From assembly GCF_000003605.2 (NCBI RefSeq), contig NW_003155748.1, positions 149,876-171,667 on the forward strand: a stretch of 21,792 nt of DNA. The letters are read 5' to 3'. Of the stretch, positions 9,656-20,377 are shown piece by piece; position 1 is the first letter of the stretch; each line of letters opens with the position of its first letter. Made by a program: the position numbers and the translations under genes. This DNA comes from Saccoglossus kowalevskii. Taxonomy: Eukaryota > Hemichordata > Enteropneusta > Harrimaniidae. The notes under the pieces were generated by a model. It was not told the origin of the DNA and made no database searches. It was given only the letters and a program-made list of their open reading frames with translations.

Positions 9656-11359
9656 CTTTTAAATTTATTCGAAAATTACTCGAATGTAGGAAACTTTATT
9701 TTGGCCGAATGATCACTGACTATCAGTGAGGCTTTTTCACAAAAAGGGACCGGTGTTTCACAACTCTGGGGACAATATCCTAAGGTGCAGGGTTTCCCAT
9801 GGCAACGGTATTCGTCTTTGTGTGGCACGTACGTTCATGGATTGACCCATTGGAATTGACCCCGAAGTAATTTAGTTGACCCTTGATCCAGGAATTATTC
9901 ATGCAATCATCACCTGCTCCATTGTTAAACACGATCAAGCTAAATTATAGAACCCCTTGCGATTGTAATAACGTTCCTGTTTGTGATGGCTGATTATAAA
10001 CTTGGGCATGATTAAGTCTTAATGCAGGTGGTTTCACTTCCGAATTCTATTTAAGTGAACATATATAGATATGTACAACCAGGCGATATACGCGCAGTGG
10101 TAAGACGTCATCGGTTGGTCACAGCTAGGTATGTGTTATAAAATCCAAATTACAGAAAACTATGTGGTGAGCATTTTGATGAGTTAGTAGGTATTGAATG
10201 CGAGCATAAATATTGGTGTAAACTGCAATTAATGACGATGTCGTCATCAACATTTGTTCATTGCGAATAACAATCACAGTACTAATTGTAATGTTGCTTT
10301 CTTATATGGAATCACTACGTGATAGTCTTACAGTAATTTAGTCATTGGCGTTTAATTTATTCATATACCCGAAAATTAGTTTGGGTTCTGTATTTTGTTT
10401 TGTTTTTATATTAAAATCAAGGACTGTCAATGACAAAAATATCAAATTAGATGTATAATCTAACTTCAATGTATATTCTAACTTCAATTTAAAACAGACT
10501 TTACGAAGTTCAAAATATGACCGTCTTTTACTGAGAAGCAATCTGCTTTTGATAACTTTATCTTTTTTTTTCCAGAACTGGAACCAAATTGGTTCACGAG
10601 ACGTAAATATCAAGAAAGATCATTGTCCAGGCAAATTCGTACATACGTTATGAATGTCGCATTTTCAAGGATAAAAGTAATCAATGTCAGCATTATTTCG
10701 ATTTCTAAAATGAATCCACCACCTATATAGTGTGTCATTGATTCGGAGAATAATCCCCCCCCCGGTACCGCAGATATGTGATAGATGTATCAGTTGTACA
10801 CATATGGCGTACAATGAACCACATGCCGACTCTTGGACTGTTCTAAATAAATGTGTTGCTAATTATAGACAATGTTTTACTAAACGTTTTAATATTATAC
10901 CCAGTGTTTGCTCAGTAAATATGAGCCTTCACGCTGTAGATCGATGTCAACACAGTACAACCAGGTTTAGCAACGAATCACTAAAATTGTATAACGCTAC
11001 GTATAAGCTTACTTCCCCCAGAGGAATTTCTGAACGGACACGAGGTGTAAGCGGGCGATGAATGTAACAATGACGTGAATAATAGTTAATTATAATTGAT
11101 TATTTTACCTTTCTCTCGTCTCACCGTTACTATACAAACGAACAAGTGTCCACGGTTCAAAAATACATTAGAAAAACATAGCCTCAATTAGTGTATTTAT
11201 GTATTCTACAATTATTATACGTTATTATAGTGGGGGATATTGATACGATTGTTGGACTCTGGTATTACAGTATCACGAATACCTTCTCCGCCTAGCAATG
11301 CTTATCATGAATGTATTCTGTTTGAAGTTATTAATAAGTAGTGTAGTTGCGACAACTTT
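9656..11359. other. unique DNA with a tRNA-like fragment and a 9-C run, no gene seen
   Basis: Positions 10090-10120 read ACGCGCAGTGGTAAGACGTC and following, which resembles the A-box head of tRNA-derived SINEs. No B box (GGTTCGANNCC) follows, so a SINE or tRNA cannot be supported. A run of 9 C lies at 10755-10763. The plus-strand open frame 10732-11061 passes through the C run and matches no family I know; the minus-strand frame 10338-10613 is lysine- and leucine-rich AT-driven sequence. Confidence 0.4.
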
Positions 11360-12240
11360 TGGGCGTTTGGTAATCAGGTGTAGCGTAGTCGTATCTTTTT
11401 CAGGGGTGACTGGGTATTCAGGTATAACGGGGTTATAACTTCCCGGAGTGACTGGGAATTCAGGTATAGTGGGGTTATAACTTCCTGGGGTGACTGGGTA
11501 TTCAGGTATAGCGGGGTTATAACTTCCCGGGGTGACTGGGGATTCAGGTATAGCGGGGTTATAACTTCCCGGAGTGACTGGGTATTCAGGTATAGTGGGG
11601 GTTATAACTTCCTGGGGTGACTGGGTAATTAGGTATAGTGGGGTCATAATTTCCTGGGGTGACTGGGTATTCAGGTATAGCGGGGTTATAACTTCCCGGG
11701 GTGACTGGGTATTCGGGTATAGCGGGGTTATAACGTTCCCTGGGTGACTGGGTATTCAGATATAGCGGCGTTATAACTTCCCGGGGTGACTGGGGATTCA
11801 GGTATAGCGGGGTTATAACTTCCCGGAGTGACTGGGTATTCAGGTATAGTGGGGTTATAACTTCCTGGGGCGACTGGGTAATTAGGTATAGTGGGGTCAT
11901 AACTTCCTGGGGTGACTGGGTATTCAGGTATAGTGGGGTTATAACTTCCCGGGGTGATTGGGTATTCAGGTATAGTGGGGTTATAACTTCCCGGGGTGAC
12001 TGGGTATTTAGGTATAGTCGGGTCATATCTTCCTGGGGTGACTGGGTATTCAGGTATAGCGGGGTTATAACTTTCCCTGGGTGACTGGGTATTCGGGTGT
12101 AGCGTGGTCGTAAGCTTTCTCTGATGTAACTGGGTATTCGGGTGTAGCGTGGTCGTAACTTTCCCATGGGTTACTCGGTATTCAGGTTTAGCGGGGTTAT
12201 AACTTTCCCGGGGTTACTTGGAATTCGGGTGAAGCGCGGG
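11360..12240. repeat. 42/43-bp minisatellite array, about 21 units
   Basis: The unit reads TGACTGGGTATTCAGGTATA then GCGGGGTTATAACTTCCCGGGG. TGACTGGG recurs at 11407, 11449, 11491, 11533, 11575, 11618, 11660, 11702, 11745, 11787 and onwards, with spacings of 42 or 43 bp. The ends are more diverged (11360-11402 and 12125-12240), where spacing reaches 46 bp. A six-unit block at about 11491-11660 recurs at about 11745-11913, offset 254 bp, including the distinctive AATTAGGTATAGTGGGGTCA unit, so a higher-order duplication has occurred. Because 42 is 14 codons, two long minus-strand frames stay open (11273-11647, repeating NPAIPEYPVTPGSY; 11586-12167, repeating PLYLNTQSPREVIT). The 43-bp units shift the frame, which argues against a conserved protein. 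Confidence 0.96.
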
Positions 12241-14305
12241 GGTGATAAGACGATGGGATGAAACGATGGGGGTGTTCAGGTGCTATCGCTAACGCCGTTA
12301 AGTGTATTTTATTGAGAATTCGCATGTGGTGCGTTATGAACTGTGGGAATTGTACAGTTGACTCGATTGTACAGCCGTAGATACAAGTTGACTCGAACAT
12401 ATATACAAAGCCGCATTTAATACGTCGTATGACATGTCAGCAAACAAGAGTGCTTTCGGTTTGGTCTCACTGTCAGGTGTTATCATAGTTGAGTGACAAA
12501 TCAGGCATAATCTTGTAAGTAGCTTCACATTGACTGTAGCCAGGTTAGACAATGGATTATACGGATTCCGAAGACAACAGGTGGTGCATATTAGACCCAC
12601 AGGTGAGGTTTAAACACGCTATGCACCATACTGCGGGCAAACAAAAACGCGGCATGGGGGATAAATTAATCATGCAATGCAATATTTGACGTGGACAGCA
12701 TTCCTTACGACATTGCTGAGTTGTAATAGATTAAATTACGTTTAACCACGACATGCAGACTAAAACGTTAGTTCAAAAATATCTATATGGATGAAGGGAC
12801 ACTTGCTGGGCATTGACAATAAAGTTTAAGTTTGTGTTGCCATTTTACTTGTTCCTATAGAGATAATAATTATCATGTATTGAAAAGTTTTTTTTTCATT
12901 TTAATTCTAATATCGTTTTACAAAGAATCCAATTTCTGGGGTAAACAACAGTGTAACAACTTGACGTCACGGTGACAGCGTCACATATATACAGACTAAA
13001 TGGAAAGTGGAAGGGTAAGTCTAGGCTTCGAATACTAGGAAAATTTGACTCGTTTCTTCGTGGTATGTTATCTATACTACAAACTAGTTGCTGTGTATTG
13101 ACTGCGCTGTTTTTCCCTCACATCCAGTGTGTGAATGTGTGTGTGGGTGAGTTAGTATATTTACGAACATTTACGGCAGAGTCAATGAACCATGCCTACT
13201 TGAAATGCAAATGTTGTCAAGATCGACGATCTAAACTGTATCGACGATTCTAAAAGATACTTGAATCCATTATCCCATTGTGACAGTAAAGTACATTCCG
13301 GGTTAGGAAATATTAGAAAGGGATCTCACCTTGCCTTCAGAGGTAGTGTCCACTGTGCCTTCAGCTAACCGCGTTCTATCCTACTAGCTACTAGTATTCC
13401 GTCTTCAGGCTGTATTTGTTGACAATGCCCCTCGGTAGGTCCTATTATAGATAGGGGTGTCAGGCATATAACCGATCATACATCGATCAACCTTGTATTT
13501 AATTTGTGAAGTGACTTCAGACGGGCCACATAGGTGTAATAATGTGCGCTTAGTTGACCTACCCAGTGATTTCACTTCGCGGAAGTTGAGGACAACACAG
13601 CACAGACGCGAATGGTTACTACGCAGGCGATGCCAAAGTTGCCATTTATACAACCATTAGACGTTACCGAAAGTTGTTTTCATGTACTAACACGAAACAG
13701 AAATGGCATTACTCTTGTTCCAGTTCTTTTGTAGTCGTTGAATAGCCCAACTCATCTCTCAATTGTGCAGGACAGCAATGTCATGGTTTAAATGGAAGGG
13801 GGGTTAACTAGCCAAGGTCGTGGATTTTACAAATTGGTTTCAAATGAATTGCTATGAGACGTGTTAAGACGACGATGTATTAGGGTTATTGGGACCATCG
13901 CTCAGACGGGATTGAACGCACTGCGCTGTTAAAATTCGATTTAATTGTGTTGCAGATATATATTTAAAAAATATATATATATTGTATCGACCCCGAATAG
14001 TAGCAGTAGCGCTAATACGATTTAATACATATTCACATACTATGTATGATCTATAGTTACTTCAAAGTTACGTGGAATTCGTGCCTAGGCAATCCAGAAT
14101 GTGTCATGATGTTATTATAGCAACTGTGGTGTATATATCACGCAACACGTGGTTTGAGAGCATATCTGCATAGTGTCTCGCGTGCTTTGTAAGCTGGGTA
14201 CATAAACAGGAGGGGGCTCAATTCATATGAACTGGTACAGTCGAATGTGTGTGTAGATCGATAACTCACACGGATTATGAGACGTCGAAGTTTGGACGTT
14301 ATAGT
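12241..14305. other. unique DNA with isolated regulatory-like and splice-like motifs
   Basis: No supportable gene. A perfect cAMP-response-element palindrome, TGACGTCA, lies at 12962-12969, next to GTGAC-AGC-GTCAC at 12972-12984. A strong plus-strand donor motif, AAGG then GTAAGT, occurs at 13015, and a strong minus-strand one, CAAG then GTGAGA, at about 13324-13333. Neither is joined to a convincing open exon. An AT-only tract with inverted symmetry lies at about 13955-13983. Confidence 0.4.
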
Positions 14306-14438
14306 TTAAAGCGCGGTGGTCGTCGCGCAGCGCGTGTTCGAATTTCATGTAAATAAACAAGGTATTTTACACGCATTGTATACGTCGCCATGAGTCCCAT
14401 ATCGAACAGGACGCGGCACGACGACTGTCGCCCTTTAA
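14306..14438. mobile_element. TTAA-flanked MITE, copy B (133 bp)
   Basis: Begins TTAAAGCGCGGTGGTCGTCG and ends CGCCCTTTAA. The reverse complement of the right end (TTAAAGGGCGACAGTCGTCG) matches the left end with a few substitutions and continues into TGTTCGAAT versus TGTTCGATA, so the inverted repeats reach about 40 bp. TTAA occurs at both boundaries. It has the same length as copy A with about 11 mismatches, which supports a single mobile family rather than a tandem or segmental duplication, because the flanks do not match. It is non-coding. Confidence 0.86.
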
Positions 14439-16920
14439 GAAAAAGACACAAATATTACTGGAAACACATTGGGCATATAGCGACACAATTGCCACTGCTT
14501 ATATTAGTTCTACTTTGGTGTCTGGAACCATCATGGAACTAAAATAGTTCAAGTAATATCAGTGTCGAATATGTGGCCCAGGCTTGTCAATGTGAATATA
14601 CATGTATATGTGAACAAGCATTGCGTTTAATGCCCCTCTTAAACATCAGTTTGTTACGTAGAATAACCGCCCCGCCATATAGACATAACATAACAATAAA
14701 TACGTATTTTTTATCACTGGTACCATGTTTTCGTTATACTTATTCGTGTTCCAGTTGCATCCTATTAACTCATCGTTGTCTTGGAAACCGCGTTGTTTTA
14801 AATAGTAAACATACTACTCTGGCTGTAATTCGATGACCACTATTGTCCGCGGCTGTTTAATGGACCATGCGATAAACTAAATGTTGATTTGCTGTACAGT
14901 CAAATAAATCAACTCTTTTGAAAATTCCCTTCTGAAATATTACTTTGGACCAGTCCATTGTATCTGCTAGGTAGGAATAGCTCATAATGTGTGTTTTTTT
15001 TCATCTACTAGTATTGAGCAATACAGTGTATATATTTGGTTTCACTTCTTGCATAATATGTCCACATGATCGAGTCTACGCCTACATCCCAATTAGAAGA
15101 AAGACAGTTAATAATAAACTTCGCTAAGTTAATAATTTTAGGAAACATTACATATACATATACATACATACATATATTACAAACAAATACATATAATACT
15201 AAATATATAATTTACTGTTATTCAGATACACATATATGGCTATTATGTTGATTCTAGTTTATTGACTGTGGTATATTTAAATTGTTCTCAGTCTTTTTAT
15301 ACAACATCATGAAATGTACATCTACACTGTTGGTAGTATAACAGTGTGTCTCTTAGCTGCCATGTCCAACGCATGTGGAGAGTAAAACATTAAGAGGGAT
15401 TGTCTGTAAATCACGTGGGTGTTGACACTCAGACATATGACAAATAGATTGTAGTTGAATAATATTGGTTTTTCGGAATATGATTGAGTCTTACTTCAAA
15501 GTCCGGAAACTATTATACATGTGTTGTCAACCCTCAGGCATGCAATATTCAATTATTAGTATGCAAATAGACCTATAAATATGCGACCAATGTTTGGTCA
15601 TAAAAACATATTATATTTGAATGTGTTTGTAACCGTATGTCGGAAATAGTTAGGCTTATTTCAGACAAAATTGATACAGTCATTATGATATTATGCACTG
15701 TCACAGTACATAATATGTGGCTAGCAATATTAGTATAATAAGGTACTATTCACTAAAAACTTTTTATTTTTTTAATTATGTTGTAATGATATTATTGTGA
15801 ATCATTTTAATGTCACTAACACTCAAAAAAGCCAAGCCACCCTCACGGTAGCTGCGGGTCAAACTCACTTGTACAATCGTAAATTTACATGCAAAGAGAA
15901 TCGTCAAGAAATAAAGGTACGGTACATTGTGGTTCGAAATCTGGAACTAGTACGGTACCTCAGTAGCTTCCGTCGATTTGGGTCGCGGGTGTCTTTAATT
16001 ACACGCATTCACATTCATTTTTGAAAGCTTTTGTATCTATATGTATAATAATTACTACTCTTCATATATTATAAAATCACATTTGTAATTGTATTTCTGT
16101 TTGAATTCCCCATTCGGAATACCAATGATAACTAAATACATGCGTATCAATCGGTGCAGACAAGTACTGTACATAAACATAAACATAAACGCCTAAAACT
16201 AAGTTTACGTTACTTTCGATTTGAAATGTGCTAGGTATAAAAAAAAATGAATTGAATGCATTTCATATATACTCAAAGACAAACACGCTTTTAAAACTAC
16301 TTGTAACTTTCATCATACGCATTACCACTGATTAAACACACTGGTATTGGTAGTGAAGTCATTGCAATATCAGTCTGATTGAAGATATTGATATTTCATT
16401 ATATTTGTATACCTTTTTTATCTGAAACCCTATACACTAACTTACCCCCGTGGTGAACACCAGAATGGCTAACTTGACTTTGACACATGTAGTAAGTATT
16501 TCATTAAATCCCACATACCGCCATCAGGACAACATAGGTGTAAAATGTCCCGATCAGCGAATAGTCGCCAACAGCTATCTATCTGTGTATAATTTTAGAA
16601 GTGTCATGGACAATTCAAACTGAATTCCATCGACGTGGTTTACATTTCGTATCCATGGTATATTCATTAAGACAACAGCGAGTTGTATTTCTTGCGTGTA
16701 ATCCCAGAACAATGATCATTCGATGGTGACTATGAAAGTAACGCGAAATTCGGTCTGTGACAATGAATAGCGTAAACGCCAGTAGTACCAGGAGTTTTCA
16801 CTATCCAGTTCATTATTGCTACTCACTTACTATGATCATATGCATGGTACACATGAACAACATACTATTGAACAAGAAATATTTACTGGGTTTCATTTTA
16901 GTGGATTTGATGTTGCGGGG
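14439..16920. other. AT-rich unique DNA, no gene seen
   Basis: Contains a short TA/CA-rich microsatellite (ACATATACATATACATACAT, about 15149-15178) and a direct repeat GTACGGTAC near 15916 and 15949. Open frames at 14573-14836, 15066-15251, 15797-16024 and 16757-16939 have no recognisable domain and random-looking composition. A GGTTCGAAATC motif near 15932 resembles a tRNA B box but lacks an A box and cloverleaf. Confidence 0.45.
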
Positions 16921-17016
16921 TTATTCACTGGATTTTTAATTCTGTGAAGGAAACAATACATTCTATGTGTATTTCAGCGCATTTACTGATCATCAAAACT
17001 AAAATCCAGCGAATAA
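16921..17016. mobile_element. fragment of the TTCACTGGATTTTA inverted-repeat family
   Basis: TTATTCACTGGATTTTTA at 16921-16938 is inverted as TAAAATCCAGCGAATAA at 17000-17016, with one base of length difference and one mismatch. The motifs match the internal arms of the element at 9445-9655. TTTACTGGGTTTCATTTTAG at about 16882 extends the similarity to the left. The outermost TACTGTAAAA termini are not recognisable, so this is a decayed copy or a related subfamily. Confidence 0.65.
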
Positions 17017-18415
17017 TAAAGCCCTATATATATATAAAAATACATACCTTAAAATAAGAATAACATCATTGAGTTCTGGAGTGTTGTGCACGACGGGTCA
17101 TAGGAACCACGGCTACTGTGCCAGAGCAAGCATGCAGAAACAACAGGTGCGTTGCTTAGGAACCATAAAAAACGATAGCAATATCTGAATTTATTTTAAC
17201 GTATGGCAAACAAGTCGTGTTTGATTTACCATCCCACAGAATGAGTAAACATTTGAATTGTGTTACCCCTCGATCAGTCACACATTTATTTGGCAAAACT
17301 TAATACAACTTGAAGTTCTGGTTGATTGAAGACGGAGCGAATCGGCAAACTCTTTTTCTGTGCGTAATATTTTTAAAACCGTTGTTTTAGTGTATGTCGA
17401 TTAAACTGCCATTATTTTTGCATTTGGGAAGTTTCTGTTGCCTATCATCTAATAAATATTAATAACTGTGTGACCATATATAAACCTTATTAGTCATTAT
17501 AGATTATAGTCCCTCTGGTCTGTGACGTCAGCTAAAAATATTCACATATTATCCTTATTGCCACTTTAAATATGGGACCAGTTCTTGTAGGAAGGTCTGA
17601 AGGTAATTGTATATATGTGTAATCTCAAAGTCTCGTGTTCCGATCGCTATCAGATATCGTTCTAGGGCCTAATTTGTTTCTACGTTCCCAGCCCCGTCCC
17701 TCTATCTGATATACGCACTATGTTATGTCAAATTGTTTAGCTTCATGGTACAATGAAATACACCAAATTAAAACACCAAAGGCTTATGCCGTTGACATTT
17801 TCTAGTAGGGATACCCCGGGGATGACATCCCATGCAGCGAATGCGACCAGAGCTTCTGCCGAAGTCATATTTTAATTTGGTCGATGTGTGTGACAATAGG
17901 GAGGGGGAAATGTAGTTTTGTTTATGGGAGTCAATATTCGGGCATGGATGTACTTATTGCTTCGGGGAACGCATGGAACCAAACTACCGATGAACATAAA
18001 TCAACAACTAATAGACTATTGTGTATTGTACGCAATGACTCTGATGTCCACCACTCGCTTTGTGTGACAATGGCTGTTCAAATATATTCAACCGTAGCTG
18101 GCGCCATTAACTGAACAATACTTCAAGTTCACCAGTATGCAAATACATTGTTGCGCTTTGTGTTTCATCGTCACAGTGTACTTCTTCAGTAGGGAGTAGT
18201 AACTTTTTAGTAACCGGGAGTATGCCTCAGTTCCAGTCACAAACCGTGTCGATGATAAGTGTGTAGGTGTGTTTCAAATGACATTATTTAATTTAAAATA
18301 AACGTTGTTGGTTGGTTCACGTCCGGGGAGTATTCAAAGACACAGCATGCCATGAAACCCCCTTCATCGCCGCATAGCTTTGTTAGAACATGATTGCCTC
18401 CATGCTTAGAACACG
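17017..18415. other. unique DNA, no gene seen
   Basis: A TGACGTCA motif lies near 17523, and TATCAGATAT / TATCTGATAT form a weak inverted pair about 50 bases apart near 17650-17713. The plus-strand open frame at 17884-18114 (76 codons) shows no domain, signal peptide or splice context that I can support. Confidence 0.4.
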
Positions 18416-18507
18416 CACAGTTCTTCTATCCTACAGGGCAATACTAAAACTCTTTACATTACAATAGTTCCATTCTCCATCCCTCGATCTGCGATAGAAG
18501 AACTGTG
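18416..18507. mobile_element. 92-bp element bounded by a perfect 15-bp inverted repeat
   Basis: CACAGTTCTTCTATC at 18416-18430 is inverted without mismatch as GATAGAAGAACTGTG at 18493-18507, around a 62-bp unique interior. A perfect 15-bp match this close is unlikely by chance and is the pattern of a tiny MITE or an inverted duplication. No clear target-site duplication is visible (left flank AGAACACG, right flank ACAAACAT), and no second copy was found in the window. Confidence 0.5.
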
Positions 18508-19228
18508 ACAAACATACAAAGAAATGGATCGATCGATAGAAAAACGCTCGCAAACGTTTTCTGCTAAAGCTCTGCATCCCAGGTACCCCCGGGCCGTCAA
18601 AGCTCAATCGATCACTCTGTTAGTACCTTCCATGGCATTTAGACACAAGTAGTCTATATATGCACAATTTCAGTCTTAGACTTTCGTGTTGATTTGCCCC
18701 AAGAATGCTGATTGTAAGAGTACGTTTCCAAGGAAATTAGTTGGCCTTCCCTTAAATAGGTACATTTGTGGGCACAGTTACTATGGAACAACTGTTTATG
18801 ACTAACTGGCACATTGTACCAGCCAACATTTAAAGTGTACTAGTTTCTTTATACACTGGTTTGCGTTGGTTCACTAACAATTACCCCGGTCCTAATACGT
18901 GTTCAAATATACTCAGGCTCACTTTACAATTATATTGACTAAATGACAGGAACAACATTATCAGTTGCCTCGTTCGCTAGAACTTCATTAAACCACAGGC
19001 CCTCAAGGGACATTAATATAATGAACCTCTCTCCCTTATAGTTTCTTCAGTCTTGAAACCATTTGCGGGATTTGGTCGACACATTTTCAAGTTTTCAATA
19101 GCAACCAGGACAAGGTTAAAGCATTAAGAAATGTACGGAATGTCTGTCCTAACCATTGTTGTACCAGTTATTCAGTATTCTTGATAATGTGAAGCTATCA
19201 GTCACGACAATGATGTTTTTGAATAAAT
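18508..19228. other. unique DNA, no gene seen
   Basis: No open frame, RNA gene signature or repeat family could be recognised between the inverted repeat and the third TTAA element. Confidence 0.45.
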
Positions 19229-19316
19229 TTAAAGAGCGGTAGTCGTTGCGCGGTGTGTGTGTTCGAATGTATTTTACACGCGTTGTGTACGTCGCTGTGA
19301 GTCCACCGCCCTTTGA
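19229..19316. mobile_element. TTAA-flanked MITE, copy C (88 bp, internally deleted)
   Basis: Begins TTAAAGAGCGGTAGTCGTTG and ends CCACCGCCCTTTGA. It keeps the family core GTATTTTACACGCGTTGTGT and ACGTCGCTGTGAGTC, but lacks the TTTCATGTAAATAAACAA segment and the CATATCGAACAGGACGCGGC segment present in copies A and B. The right TTAA has become TTGA (19313-19316). The two missing blocks and extra substitutions mark it as older or rearranged. Alternatively the family may include a naturally short variant. Confidence 0.75.
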
Positions 19317-20094
19317 AATACCATATGTCTGGTGGTTTCAATAAACAGATCTGTTAGAGGTTCTATGAATAAACAATATACATTAAAACAGTGTGAGCAT
19401 TTTTGGTTAGGACTATTCATCATAATACTCAGTATTCTTGTGAGAATAAACTTATTTTGATGTACTTACGTATTTTTTTTTTATTCAAGGTGGCTCAACA
19501 CATTTTTTCCTACAACACCTTTAAGGCCCTCTGTAGGAGTACTAGTATACACATGCCACGGACCTTTACCTGAACTACTAGTATTATAAATAAATTAGTA
19601 GTCGGAGCTTCGGTGTATCAATTCAATATTTTAATAAAACTACACAAATAAACTTTCCTCGTAATAAATCAGGTATGATCAGCGACATGCTAAAAATGCA
19701 TATCTCCAAAAACAGTTCCTCTACAACCCTATCATGATAGAGGGACTGTGCTCTACACCAGAAGCAATTGTAAGCATTACGACATTGGGCATTTATTCGA
19801 TTCTTGGTAAATAATTCCGACTTTCGACATTATAGACTCAAGTAAACCTCTTTTTCTGAGGTATTTTGTACTAATTACGAATTTGGTTTACCAAACTCAG
19901 CTTGATTCGTTTTTTAAAAATCAAAATGGGTACAAAATGCATAATGGCCTAACTTCAGATAATATAATAATGCAGTAGTAGTCTCTGGCTGGGTCATTGT
20001 GTCAAAAACAATCGTGCATGGCAATATGGCAGAGCGGTAAGTATGTTTTCTGTACAAAATATGTATCAATAACTATATTCTAAGTGAGAAGTGT
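19317..20094. other. AT-rich DNA with an ambiguous A-box/splice-donor motif
   Basis: No supportable gene. ATGGCAATATGGCAGAGCGG at 20018-20037 fits a tRNA A box (TGGCAGAGCGG). It also fits a short ATG frame running into a strong splice donor (GAGCG then GTAAGTATG, GT at 20037-20038). There is no B box downstream and no second exon, so neither reading is supported beyond the motif. CCCTATCATGATAGAGGG at about 19729-19746 is a small palindrome. Confidence 0.35.
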
Positions 20095-20377
20095 TTAAAG
20101 CGCGGTGGTCGTCGCGCTGCGCATGTGCGATATTTGTGTTGATAAACATTGATAAACATTTCCCATGAATCCAATGCGATATTCAATTGGAAATCACAAG
20201 TATAATGGCTGACCTGGGCGCGATTGCACTGAATACTAACGGTGACTCCTTCGATACCTTCCAATCACCTAAAAATGGCCTAATTAAAGCTTGGAAAGCT
20301 TTGCGCAATGGTCAAAGTCGCCATCTTTGTTTATATGAGACCCATATATCTCGCGCATGCGTGGCGCAACGATTTAA
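20095..20377. mobile_element. TTAA-flanked MITE, copy D (283 bp, divergent interior)
   Basis: Left end TTAAAGCGCGGTGGTCGTCG is identical to copies A and B over 20 bases. The right end GCGTGGCGCAACGATTTAA is a weaker inverted counterpart, and TTAA is present at both boundaries (20095-20098 and 20374-20377). GAGACCCATATATCTCGCGC near the right end aligns with GAGTCCCATATCGAACAGGA in copies A and B. The 200-bp interior is unrelated to the 133-bp copies. The plus-strand open frame at 20187-20459 starts inside the element and runs out past its right end; it shows no transposase motif and is probably fortuitous. This may be a separate subfamily, a deletion derivative of a larger autonomous element, or a composite. 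Confidence 0.7.

Noticed and set aside
10090-10130. tRNA gene or intact SINE
   Set aside because: Only an A-box-like string (GCGCAGTGGTAAGACGTC) is present. There is no B box, cloverleaf or A-rich tail in register.
10732-11061. 109-codon plus-strand open frame as a gene
   Set aside because: It starts near and reads through a 9-C run, has no recognisable domain or splice context, and its composition looks random.
12972-13253. 93-codon plus-strand open frame as a gene
   Set aside because: It begins at GTG rather than ATG, reads through a strong GTAAGT donor motif, and resembles no known family.
13324-13400. Minus-strand exon ending at a CAAG/GTGAGA donor
   Set aside because: The upstream sequence has no convincing acceptor or sustained coding frame, so the donor alone is not enough.
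15925-15945. tRNA B box (GGTTCGAAATC)
   Set aside because: No A box at the required distance upstream and no acceptor stem pairing.
17884-18114. 76-codon plus-strand open frame as a gene
   Set aside because: No domain, signal peptide, repeat or splice support. A length like this is expected by chance in 20 kb.
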